Source: an uncultured Bacillota bacterium (GTDB lineage: Bacteria > Bacillota_I > Bacilli_A > RF39 > UBA660). From it: a stretch of 45,635 nucleotides of DNA. Position numbers and translations under genes: made by a program. Positions 1 to 7,474 of the stretch are shown here, one piece after another. The notes under the pieces were generated by a model. The model had not been told where the DNA came from. It did not search any database and saw only the letters and a program-made list of their open reading frames with translations. The DNA lies in NCBI GenBank assembly GCA_947644695.1, contig CANSAJ010000008.1:1-45635 (forward strand). The letters are read 5' to 3'. Every line of letters starts with the position of its first letter. Position 1 is the first letter of the stretch.

Positions 1-1554
1 GGGAATGCAGAAGGAAGTATAGAAGGAAATAAGATAAAGATAGATAAAGTAGTAAAAGATCAAACATGTAGAATAACAACAGAGAAGATAAACTATAATT
101 TAACTATGAATATAACAGGAGGAACAATCAAACCAAGTAATGTAATGGTAGCCCATGGTGAATCAGGAGAATTCACAATAACAGCTAGTACTGGCTACAC
201 ATTAGATAATCCAACAATCACATGTACAGGAGGAGCAAGTCACACTTTAAATGGAAGTACCCTCACTATAAGTAATGTTAAGTCGAATCAGACATGTAGT
301 GTGGTATTGAAAGAAGAGTTAAAGGTGACATTAGTAGTAAATAACGGTACAGGAGGTACAACAAAAACATTAGATTCTGTAGGAGGAAGTCTGACATTTA
401 CAGGAGTATCGCCAAATAGTGGATATGTATTAGATAATGAGAATATGACATGTACAGGAGGAGCAACAATAGCTTTAAGTAGAACTACAGTAACAGTAAG
501 TAATATAAATAGTATTCAGACATGTACGATACCATCGTTAATTGCAACACTTAAAAATAAAATCTTAGCAGATCATCCAACAAGACCTGGGTCTAGACCA
601 AATTTAGATAGTGGAGTATTTACAGATGAAAATACAGGAACTCTTTATACAGCAAGCGGAAATCAGACTGAAGAAGAAAAAACAGTATATTATTTTGCCG
701 GAAATGCACAAGATAACTGGGTAAAATTTGCAGATATATATTGGCGTGTGATTAGAATAAATGAAGATGGAAGTGTAAGACTACTTTATGTAGGTCCAGA
801 TAAGAACACAGAAAAAGGATATATAGGTAAAAGTGCATATAGCACAACATATAATAATCCAATGTATGTGGGATATATGTATGGAAGTAGTGGGGATTTA
901 GCAAGTAATAGAACTAACACAACAGACTCTACAATCAAGGGAGTAATAGATACATGGTATAATAGAAAGATACAGTCAAGCTATGGCAACTATGTAAGTA
1001 AGACAGCAATCTATTGTAATGACAGGGCAAATTCAGGATATAGTATAACGACAGGCTTCTACTATGCTGCGCATAAGAGAATAGTAAATGCAAAGGCTCC
1101 ATCATATAAATGTGGAAATGACAAAAATGGTAATTTATATACAGGAACAAATGGAGCAAGTAATTTAGATAAATTCACAGTAAGTACAAGTACAGGAAAT
1201 GGAAAACTAACGTATCCAGTAGCCTTGATGACAGCAGATGAGATAGTATTTGCAGGAGGGAAATATAGTACAGATGCGCCAGCATATTATTATCACAACG
1301 CTGTCGGAGGTAGCGTAACCGGGTCCACCTCTTGGTGGACAATGAGTCCGCGTAGTTGTGGCGGTAGTAGCTCGGCCGTGTTCCCTGTGGTCAGTTCTGG
1401 CAACTTGGGTAACGCCTACGTTGGCGGTGAGCTCGGAGTACGTCCAGTCCTATCTCTAAAGTCATGCGTAAAATGGAAAAGCGGAAATGGAACGAGCGAT
1501 AATCCATACACAGTAGATACATTAGACTCAGTTTGTTCATCAGCAGAAAATTAG
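1..1554 (+). CDS. Repeat-rich surface protein with hypervariable C-terminal domain (5' end outside window)
   Basis: The frame is open from base 1, so this is the 3' part of a longer gene; the ATG at 106 lies inside a repeat and is not a convincing start. The N-terminal part shows about three copies of a roughly 70-residue beta-rich repeat, each ending in a pattern like VSNVKSNQTC or VSNINSIQTC, similar to bacterial surface repeats. From about base 560 a globular domain begins (WVKFADIYWRVIRINEDG, later LTYPVALMTADEI). It ends in the module YYY-x-GGSVTG-x-WWTMSP, a variable core, then VRPVLSLKSCVKWKSG and NPYTVD. This layout resembles C-type-lectin-like or formylglycine-enzyme-like ligand-binding domains used as variable proteins. 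The core (1351-1443) differs sharply in base composition from the rest, and the module recurs at 9927 and 10285. Extracellular location and ligand binding are inferred; no anchor or signal peptide is visible in this part. Confidence 0.75.
   Translation, partial: GNAEGSIEGNKIKIDKVVKDQTCRITTEKINYNLTMNITGGTIKPSNVMVAHGESGEFTITASTGYTLDNPTITCTGGASHTLNGSTLTISNVKSNQTCSVVLKEELKVTLVVNNGTGGTTKTLDSVGGSLTFTGVSPNSGYVLDNENMTCTGGATIALSRTTVTVSNINSIQTCTIPSLIATLKNKILADHPTRPGSRPNLDSGVFTDENTGTLYTASGNQTEEEKTVYYFAGNAQDNWVKFADIYWRVIRINEDGSVRLLYVGPDKNTEKGYIGKSAYSTTYNNPMYVGYMYGSSGDLASNRTNTTDSTIKGVIDTWYNRKIQSSYGNYVSKTAIYCNDRANSGYSITTGFYYAAHKRIVNAKAPSYKCGNDKNGNLYTGTNGASNLDKFTVSTSTGNGKLTYPVALMTADEIVFAGGKYSTDAPAYYYHNAVGGSVTGSTSWWTMSPRSCGGSSSAVFPVVSSGNLGNAYVGGELGVRPVLSLKSCVKWKSGNGTSDNPYTVDTLDSVCSSAEN
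1351..1443 (+). other. Variable core of the C-terminal domain (GC-rich, A-poor)
   Basis: This is the stretch between the constant codons for WWTMSP and VRP. By hand count it has 12 A in 93 bases (13%) and 55 G+C (59%), inside a gene and genome that are strongly A-rich on the coding strand. Loss of adenines in a bounded C-terminal segment is what adenine-specific mutagenesis by a diversity-generating retroelement leaves in a variable region. The GC-rich zone appears to extend upstream to about 1297. No template repeat or reverse transcriptase is in the window. Confidence 0.6.
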
Positions 1555-1566
1555 TATAAATAGATT

Positions 1567-1596
1567 AAAACTCCCTAATTAAAGGGAGTTTTATAA
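1567..1596 (+). terminator. Rho-independent terminator
   Basis: AAAACTCCCT (1567-1576), loop AATTAA, AGGGAGTTTT (1583-1592). Perfect 10-bp stem ending in a T run, 13 bases after the stop of the surface-protein gene. Confidence 0.85.
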
Positions 1597-1620
1597 TAAA
1601 AAAGATAAGAATTCACTTAT

Positions 1621-2181
1621 CTATAAAGACTTATTACATTTTAATGCACTTATTACTTCCTCTTTGTCTAAATTGTCTGGAGAACCAAATATATTAAATT
1701 GAATATCTACTTTTTCTCTATTTCCAAAAACTGAACGATTTGTTTCTAAAAGAGCTAAAATAGCATTTCTTTGTTCTTCAGTCAAACTTTCTTTAAAATC
1801 ATCAGGAAAAACCAAAAGACAATACCCAGCTGCAGTACCATTTTGATATATATCCTTTACATCGGCTGGTCTTACACCATAGTAAACAACATGATTAAGA
1901 GCTACTAACATTTTACCAGCTTCAAGAGAAAGTAAAGTGGTAGGAATTATTCCATTGTTGGGAATATCAAAAACTTCACCAATTTTATTTCTATTTTTTT
2001 CTCCTAAATATGCATTAATATAATCTGAAAACACAGCTGAATGATCTTCATCATCTTTTACAGGAATAAAATCTCCTTCTAAATTGATCGCATAACCTAC
2101 TTCTAAAACACTAACTTCACTGGGTTCTGCTACTCTAAACTTAATTAATTCTCCATCATAATTTTTTATTAACTTCTCCAT
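1621..2181 (-). CDS. Hypothetical protein, partner of the XRE regulator
   Basis: A 186-residue soluble, acidic protein that I do not recognise. The longer reading from 2211 is rejected: AAGGGAG lies seven bases before the ATG at 2181, which gives an N-terminus MEKLIKNYDGEL. The protein has no membrane segment, signal peptide or obvious catalytic motif. It begins 10 bases after the stop of the upstream XRE gene, so the two almost certainly form one operon. XRE regulators are often paired with a toxin, protease or prophage protein, but nothing in this sequence picks one of these. Function unknown. Confidence 0.65.
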   Translation of the reverse strand: MEKLIKNYDGELIKFRVAEPSEVSVLEVGYAINLEGDFIPVKDDEDHSAVFSDYINAYLGEKNRNKIGEVFDIPNNGIIPTTLLSLEAGKMLVALNHVVYYGVRPADVKDIYQNGTAAGYCLLVFPDDFKESLTEEQRNAILALLETNRSVFGNREKVDIQFNIFGSPDNLDKEEVISALKCNKSL

Positions 2182-2191
2182 AAAATCTCCC

Positions 2192-2434
2192 TTAAAAATT
2201 ATTTTTTTCATTACTTTTAGGACATGGTCCCATCTCTTCAGTTAACCCAATTATGTAATCAGCACTTATATCTAAAAATTTACATATTTTATACAAGTGT
2301 GTAATAGGCATAATGTTTACTCCTTTTTCATATCTAGCATACTGTTGTTGTTTAATATTTAATGCTTTGGCCATCTCCTTTTGGGTGATATTTCTAGCAT
2401 CTCTAACAAATTGTAATCTTTCGTTATAATACAT
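2192..2434 (-). CDS. XRE-family helix-turn-helix regulator
   Basis: An 80-residue DNA-binding protein. Residues 7-62 form an HTH_3 fold: ITQKEMAKALNIKQQQYARYEKG is the helix-turn-helix, followed by LYKICKFLDISADYIIGLTEE, the usual ending of a small Cro/C1-type domain. The start ATG is preceded by AGGTGAAG. It is the first gene of a two-gene minus-strand unit and is transcribed divergently from the nuclease gene at 2588. The intergenic region holds a 40-bp dyad (2464-2503) that is a natural site for autoregulation. There is no sensing domain beyond the short tail, so the signal is unknown. Confidence 0.88.
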   Translation of the reverse strand: MYYNERLQFVRDARNITQKEMAKALNIKQQQYARYEKGVNIMPITHLYKICKFLDISADYIIGLTEEMGPCPKSNEKNNF

Positions 2435-2463
2435 ATCTTCACCTAATACCTTTATAACTTGTT

Positions 2464-2503
2464 TTACAACATAAATGTTAAATTATGAACATATGTGTTG
2501 TAA
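2464..2503. promoter_or_regulatory. 40-bp dyad, likely XRE operator
   Basis: Outer arms TTACAACA (2464-2471) and TGTTGTAA (2496-2503) share one centre (2483.5) with inner arms TGTT (2476-2479) and AACA (2488-2491); 15 of 20 base pairs match. It sits about 30 bases upstream of the XRE start. XRE repressors bind such dyads as dimers. Confidence 0.6.
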
Positions 2504-2550
2504 CTACTTAATAAATCTTTTACATAATAAATCAAATTAAATATTCAAAA

Positions 2551-2569
2551 TTTATCATCTCATGATAAA
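2551..2569. promoter_or_regulatory. Perfect 8-bp inverted repeat before the nuclease gene
   Basis: TTTATCAT, CTC, ATGATAAA: a perfect dyad 18 bases before the ATG at 2588. A TATAAT at 2571-2576 lies too close to the start codon to leave the AAGAGG ribosome site in the transcript, so the working promoter is probably further upstream. The dyad may be a second operator or an mRNA hairpin next to the ribosome binding site. Confidence 0.35.
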
Positions 2570-2587
2570 ATATAATAAGAGGTAAAT

Positions 2588-3436
2588 ATGAAAAAGAAGA
2601 TAGTATTATTTGTAATGTTAATTTGTTCAATTAGTGTAATTAAACTCGATGCTAGCACAGGTCTTTTAAAAAGCGCATCAATAATAGAATGCGATGGAGA
2701 ACTTTATGGATTTCACAGCAGTGATAATCATTATCATCTCGCTGAAAAAACAGAAGATGGAAAATATAAATCAGTAGGAGATTCATTAGGTTCTAACTGG
2801 GTTTGTCCAGGAACAATAAAAAATATAAATGAAGAAAAACAACTTGAAAAAGTAACAGCAGAATTTGAAAAATGTGTAGATGGAGACACAGCTGTATTTA
2901 AAATAAATGGAGAATCAATTAAATTTAGATTTTTAGCAATTGATACACCAGAAACAGTACATCCCACTAAAGAAGTAGAAGCTTATGGAAAAGATGCAAG
3001 TGAATATACTTGTAACAAATTAACTAATGCATCTAAAATTGAAATAGAATATGAAGAAGAAAAAACAGACAAATACAATCGTAGTCTAGGATGGATTTGG
3101 ATAGATGATTCACTATTACAAAAAGAATTAATTTCTTATGGTTATGCAGAAGTAGCATATATATACGGAAATTACAAATACACAACATCACTTTGTGAAA
3201 CACAAAAAGAAGCAATAGAAAAAAATAATGGCATATGGAAAGATAGTAATAGAAAAGAAGGATACTGTAGTACTTTACGAACAGTAGAAAGAACAACTGA
3301 CAATAAAACTATTGCAACAAAAACTGAAGAAGAAAAAACAACAAAGCCCAAAGAAGAAAAAAACTATAAATATGAAGCCATAGGCGCAACTTTAATAGTT
3401 CTAATAGCTTTGATATTAAAAGTATTTAAAAGGTAA
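2588..3436 (+). CDS. Membrane-anchored thermonuclease-like protein (SNase domain)
   Basis: A 282-residue exported protein. Residues 1-22 are a signal peptide or N-terminal anchor. Residues 34-76 are a small Cys/His segment (CDGELYGFHSSDNHYH ... WVCPG) of unknown role. Residues about 90-225 are a staphylococcal-nuclease fold with the active-site set in place: D98-G-D-T, R114 in FRFLAIDTPE, D119 and E122, and R165 in KYNRSLGW. Residues about 261-279 form a C-terminal membrane helix followed by KR. It therefore probably cuts DNA or RNA outside the cell while held at the membrane, for nutrient scavenging or defence against DNA. AGAGG precedes the ATG. A small gene follows after seven bases. Confidence 0.88.
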   Translation: MKKKIVLFVMLICSISVIKLDASTGLLKSASIIECDGELYGFHSSDNHYHLAEKTEDGKYKSVGDSLGSNWVCPGTIKNINEEKQLEKVTAEFEKCVDGDTAVFKINGESIKFRFLAIDTPETVHPTKEVEAYGKDASEYTCNKLTNASKIEIEYEEEKTDKYNRSLGWIWIDDSLLQKELISYGYAEVAYIYGNYKYTTSLCETQKEAIEKNNGIWKDSNRKEGYCSTLRTVERTTDNKTIATKTEEEKTTKPKEEKNYKYEAIGATLIVLIALILKVFKR

Positions 3437-3443
3437 GTTTACA

Positions 3444-3722
3444 ATGAAAATAAATGGAAAAACTATAAACATAGAAAACTTAGTAGAAGAAATAGATATT
3501 GATAAAAATATTCCATTAAAAAGAAATAATGGCTTAATACTAAGAAATAGCCACATAGAAATACTAAAGAGAAACAACATTGATTACACTACACACTCTT
3601 CTTTAGAAAGCCTAATACTTGAAATAGAAGAAATCATAAATGACGGTAATATAGATGAAGAACTAGAATGGCTTAGTGAAGAACTAGCTGAAATAAATTA
3701 TTATAATTATACAAATAAATAA
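3444..3722 (+). CDS. Small hypothetical acidic protein
   Basis: A 92-residue protein not recognised. It is acidic, mainly helical by eye, soluble, and ends in a run of Glu, Leu and Ile (IDEELEWLSEELAEINYY). It starts seven bases after the nuclease stop, with AAAGG upstream, and is followed 11 bases later by the cation pump. It thus lies in a co-transcribed run; a link to either neighbour is only positional. Confidence 0.6.
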   Translation: MKINGKTINIENLVEEIDIDKNIPLKRNNGLILRNSHIEILKRNNIDYTTHSSLESLILEIEEIINDGNIDEELEWLSEELAEINYYNYTNK

Positions 3723-3733
3723 AAGGAGCAAAA

Positions 3734-6424
3734 ATGAAAGAAAAATGGTATCAATTAAAACCTAGTGAAATATATAAAATACTTGATACTAAAGAAAAAG
3801 GATTAACTGAAAGAGAAGCAAAAATAAGATTAGAAAAATATGGTAAAAACATCCTTCCTAAAGGTAAAAAGAAGACATTTTTCCAAGTATTCTTAAATGA
3901 ATTAAAAAGTCCAATAATATATATTTTAATAATTTCTATGATTTTATCTTTTATAGTAGGAGAAAAAATAGATGGAATATTTATACTTATGGTAATATTA
4001 CTAGACGCAACTTTAGGAAGCATACAAGAATGGAAAAGTACAAAAAATGCAGAAGCATTAGAAAAACTAATAAAAATTGAAGGTAATGTTATAAGAAATA
4101 ATGAATATAAAATGGTGTCATCAGAAGACTTAGTAATAGGAGACATTGTCATAATTGAATCTGGAACAAAAGTGCCTGCAGACCTACGTATAATAGAAGC
4201 TCAAAATTTAACAATAGACGAATCTTTATTAACAGGAGAAAGTGTCCCAAGAGAAAAAACAAGTGAATTTATTAAAGAAGATCTTATATTAAATGATAGA
4301 CGTAACATGGCTTATGTAGGTACATCAGTTATGCGAGGCCGCGCGAAAGGAGTGGTTGTAAGTACTGGAAAAAACACAGAAATAGGAAAAATAGCTACAG
4401 AAGTTTTATACAAAGAAGACACTAAAACACCTTTACAAATAAGAATGGAAAAATTTACAAAACAATTAGGAATTCTAATAGCTTTACTAGCTTTAATTAT
4501 TTCTTTTATTCTTTATTATAAAGGATATGAAAGTAAAGAAATCTTTTTCTTAGTAATAGCATTATCAGTATCAGCTATACCAGAAGGTCTTCCTGTAGTT
4601 TTAACAATGTGCTTATCAATCGCATCTAATAAAATGTCGCATAAAAATGTACTTGTAAAAAAACTAAACTCTGTAGAAGCCTTAGGAAGTGCAACAGTAA
4701 TAGCAAGTGATAAAACAGGAACACTAACTTTAAATGAACAAACAGCAAAAAAAATAATTCTACCTAATAATGATACATTTGAAATTAAAGGAAACGGTTA
4801 TAATGGAATTGGGAAAATAATACCTATAGGTAAATCAAAAATTTCCAATATAAAGCTAATAATAGACGAAGCAGTTATAAATAATGAAGCAGAATTAGAA
4901 AAAGTATCTAAGAATTGGATTAGTTATGGAGATTCTATGGATATAGCACTTCTTTCATTAGGATATAAAAATGATGTAGACATAAAAACAATAAGACAAA
5001 CTCTAAAAGGCAGAATACCATATGAATCAGACGCTGGTTTCTCAGCAGCTTTTTATGAACAAGATGACAGAATTAATGTATCAGTAAAAGGAACATTAGA
5101 AAAAATACTAAAATTCTCAAAAACTATGCTTGTAAATAAAGAAGAAAAATCTATAGATATAAAATTAATAAAAAAACAAAATGAAGAACTTGCAAGAGAA
5201 GGATTTAGAGTATTAGCTTTTGCTTCAGGTACAGTTAAAAAATTTAAAGAAAAAGAAAATTACAAAGAATCGGATATCGATGATTTATGCTTTCTAGGAT
5301 TAATAGCATTTATAGATCCTATAAGAAAAGATGCTAAAGAAGCAATAAGTAAATGCACAAGTGCAGGAATTAAAACAGTTATGATAACTGGTGATCATCC
5401 ATTAACTGCATTCACTGTCGCAAAAGAACTAGGTCTAGCTACTCATGAAATTGAAGTCGTAACAGGAATAGAAATCGAACAAGAATTTCTTAAAGGCCAA
5501 AAAGAATTTGACGAATTTATAAAAACAAAAAAAGTCTTCTCAAGAGTAACTCCTATTCAAAAATTAGAAATAGTAGAATCTTACAAAAGACAAGGTGAAT
5601 TTGTAGCTGTAACGGGAGATGGAGTAAATGATGCCCCAGCACTAAAAGCAGCTAACGTTGGAATTGCAATGGGAAGCGGAACTGATGTTGCAAAAGAAAC
5701 AGGAGCAATGATCATTACTGATGATAAATTTTCATCTATTGTAAATGGCGTAGAAGAAGGAAGAAACGCTTACAATAATGTGAGAAAAGTTACATACATG
5801 CTATTATCATGTGCTGTCTGTGAAGTTATATTTTTTATACTATCTATTTGGTTAGGTTATGATCTACCATTAACAGCAATACAACTTCTTTGGCTAAATT
5901 TAGTGACTGATGGAATACAAGATGTAGCACTTTGCTTCGAATCAGGTGAAAAAGATGTGATGAAAAGAAAACCAAGAAATCCCAATGAAAGCCTCTTTGA
6001 TAAACTATTAATGAGAGAAATAATTTTAATAGGCCTCATAATGGGGATAATAGTTTTTGGCTTATGGATTTACTTAATCGATTATAAATCTCTAAATATA
6101 ATACATGCAAGAAGCTATATATTATTACTTATGGTTTTTATACAAAATTTACATTGCTTTAACTGTAGAAGTGAAAAATTATCTATACTAAAAAAACCAC
6201 TTAAAGAAAATAAAATGTTACTATATTCAATAATCACAGTTTTATTAATTCAATTCATAGTAGTAGAAAATAGCTTTTTATCTAATATGTTAGACACTAC
6301 GCCACTACCAATCATGCATGTACTTACACTATTTTTACTAGCGACACCTATAACAATAGCCTCAGAACTATTTAAATATTTTGAAAGAAGAAAAGACCCA
6401 ATATATAGGAGTGAGAAAATATGA
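3734..6424 (+). CDS. P-type (P2) cation-transporting ATPase, probably Ca2+
   Basis: An 896-residue pump with the full P2-type layout. Residues 1-75 are the N-terminal cation ATPase domain; TGES near 167 is the actuator; the phosphorylation site DKTGTLT begins at D326; TGDHP and TGDGVNDAP (near 627) are the HAD loops; about ten membrane helices are present. In helix M4 the motif PEGLP is that of Ca2+-type pumps, and M6 has WLNLVTDG with the Asn and Asp ligands. In M5 the usual Asn of SERCA is Ala (SCAVCEV) while the Glu is kept, so the number of ions moved per cycle may be reduced. AAAGGAG precedes the start. The next gene, a Ca2+/cation exchanger, overlaps by ATGA, supporting a calcium efflux unit. 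Mn2+ or Na+ cannot be excluded. Confidence 0.93.
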   Translation: MKEKWYQLKPSEIYKILDTKEKGLTEREAKIRLEKYGKNILPKGKKKTFFQVFLNELKSPIIYILIISMILSFIVGEKIDGIFILMVILLDATLGSIQEWKSTKNAEALEKLIKIEGNVIRNNEYKMVSSEDLVIGDIVIIESGTKVPADLRIIEAQNLTIDESLLTGESVPREKTSEFIKEDLILNDRRNMAYVGTSVMRGRAKGVVVSTGKNTEIGKIATEVLYKEDTKTPLQIRMEKFTKQLGILIALLALIISFILYYKGYESKEIFFLVIALSVSAIPEGLPVVLTMCLSIASNKMSHKNVLVKKLNSVEALGSATVIASDKTGTLTLNEQTAKKIILPNNDTFEIKGNGYNGIGKIIPIGKSKISNIKLIIDEAVINNEAELEKVSKNWISYGDSMDIALLSLGYKNDVDIKTIRQTLKGRIPYESDAGFSAAFYEQDDRINVSVKGTLEKILKFSKTMLVNKEEKSIDIKLIKKQNEELAREGFRVLAFASGTVKKFKEKENYKESDIDDLCFLGLIAFIDPIRKDAKEAISKCTSAGIKTVMITGDHPLTAFTVAKELGLATHEIEVVTGIEIEQEFLKGQKEFDEFIKTKKVFSRVTPIQKLEIVESYKRQGEFVAVTGDGVNDAPALKAANVGIAMGSGTDVAKETGAMIITDDKFSSIVNGVEEGRNAYNNVRKVTYMLLSCAVCEVIFFILSIWLGYDLPLTAIQLLWLNLVTDGIQDVALCFESGEKDVMKRKPRNPNESLFDKLLMREIILIGLIMGIIVFGLWIYLIDYKSLNIIHARSYILLLMVFIQNLHCFNCRSEKLSILKKPLKENKMLLYSIITVLLIQFIVVENSFLSNMLDTTPLPIMHVLTLFLLATPITIASELFKYFERRKDPIYRSEKI

Positions 6425-7374
6425 TAATAACTTGCTTAATAATTTTACTAATTAGTCTAGTAGTATTGGTTATATACTCTGATATCTTTGTGGATGCAGC
6501 AAGCTCTTTATCTATAAGATTAAAAGTTCCTAAAATACTAATAGCACTCACAATAGCATCATTTGGAACCTGTGCTCCAGAATTAGCAATATCTTTTAAT
6601 AGTATAAGAAGTGGAAACGTAGACATGACCATTGCTAATGTAATTGGAAGCTCTATTGTAAATATCCTATTTATAGTTGGACTTGCTGCAATAGTAAAAC
6701 CAATTAAAATAAAAGATAGAACTACAAAAAAAGAACTACCTTTATTAGTACTAATAACAACAACTTTCTTTTTCTTAATAAGCGATACTATATTCAAAAA
6801 AAATGCTATAAATGGACTAAGTAGACAAGATGCTATAATACTTCTATGTGGCTTCTTTGTATTTATGTTTTATATATTAATAGTAGTTAGAAAAAACAAA
6901 AATGATGAAAAAGAAAAAGCAAAATACTCTCTAAAAAAATCTATAATATTAATTATAATAAGTTTACTGGCAATAATTATTTCAAGTGATATAGTAGTAA
7001 ATAATGCAGTACTTCTAGCTGAAGAAATTGGAATAAGCCAAAAAGTAATTGCAATGACCATAATAGTTATAGGTACTTCTCTTCCTGAATTAATAATGAC
7101 AGTTGAATCAGCAAGAAAAGGTGAGTTTGACATGGCTGTTGGAAACATAATAGGAACTAATATATTTAATATATGTATAGTACTAGGACTACCTATTGCT
7201 ATTTATGGAAGTGTATTCTCTAATTCATTTAATTTAATAGATACTACCATTGTACTTTTATCCGCGCTTATATTTTACTTATTTGGAAAAAGTGGAAAAG
7301 AACTTTCCAGAAAAGAAGGCATATTAATGGTAATAGTATTTATATTGTATTATATATATGTTATTTTTAGCTAA
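6421..7374 (+). CDS. Ca2+/cation antiporter (CaCA superfamily, YrbG-like)
   Basis: A 317-residue membrane protein with about ten helices and the two inverted alpha repeats of the family: SFGTCAPELAISFNS with a following NVIGSSIVNILF, and GTSLPELIMTVESA followed by NIIGTNIFNICIVLG. The acidic residues in the two PEL motifs are the ion ligands in this family. It uses the Na+ or H+ gradient to move Ca2+ across the cytoplasmic membrane. Its ATG overlaps the stop of the P-type ATPase in ATGA, so translation is coupled and the two act together in calcium efflux. A terminator follows. Confidence 0.92.
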   Translation: MIITCLIILLISLVVLVIYSDIFVDAASSLSIRLKVPKILIALTIASFGTCAPELAISFNSIRSGNVDMTIANVIGSSIVNILFIVGLAAIVKPIKIKDRTTKKELPLLVLITTTFFFLISDTIFKKNAINGLSRQDAIILLCGFFVFMFYILIVVRKNKNDEKEKAKYSLKKSIILIIISLLAIIISSDIVVNNAVLLAEEIGISQKVIAMTIIVIGTSLPELIMTVESARKGEFDMAVGNIIGTNIFNICIVLGLPIAIYGSVFSNSFNLIDTTIVLLSALIFYLFGKSGKELSRKEGILMVIVFILYYIYVIFS

Positions 7375-7386
7375 ATCTTATTTTAT

Positions 7387-7415
7387 AAATGTAGCAAAAG
7401 TGTTACATTTTTCTT
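7387..7415 (+). terminator. Terminator of the calcium-transport operon
   Basis: AAATGTA (7387-7393) pairs with TACATTT (7404-7410) and is followed by a T-rich tail. It lies 13 bases after the exchanger stop and directly before the typA promoter. Confidence 0.65.
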
Positions 7416-7443
7416 TACAATAGATTTAAATAAGTGTTATAAT
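7414..7443 (+). promoter_or_regulatory. typA promoter with extended -10
   Basis: TTTACA (7414-7419), 18-base spacer, TATAAT (7438-7443), with TG at 7435-7436 giving TGTTATAAT. The typA start follows 31 bases later. Confidence 0.8.
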
Positions 7444-7474
7444 ACTCTAGGTTTTAAAAGAGGTGGAATATAAA

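Noticed and set aside
3751-4152. Long minus-strand frames antisense to the ATPase, typA, PlsC and other genes
   Set aside because: They mirror strong genes on the plus strand, lack ribosome sites and have the low-complexity composition of antisense frames.
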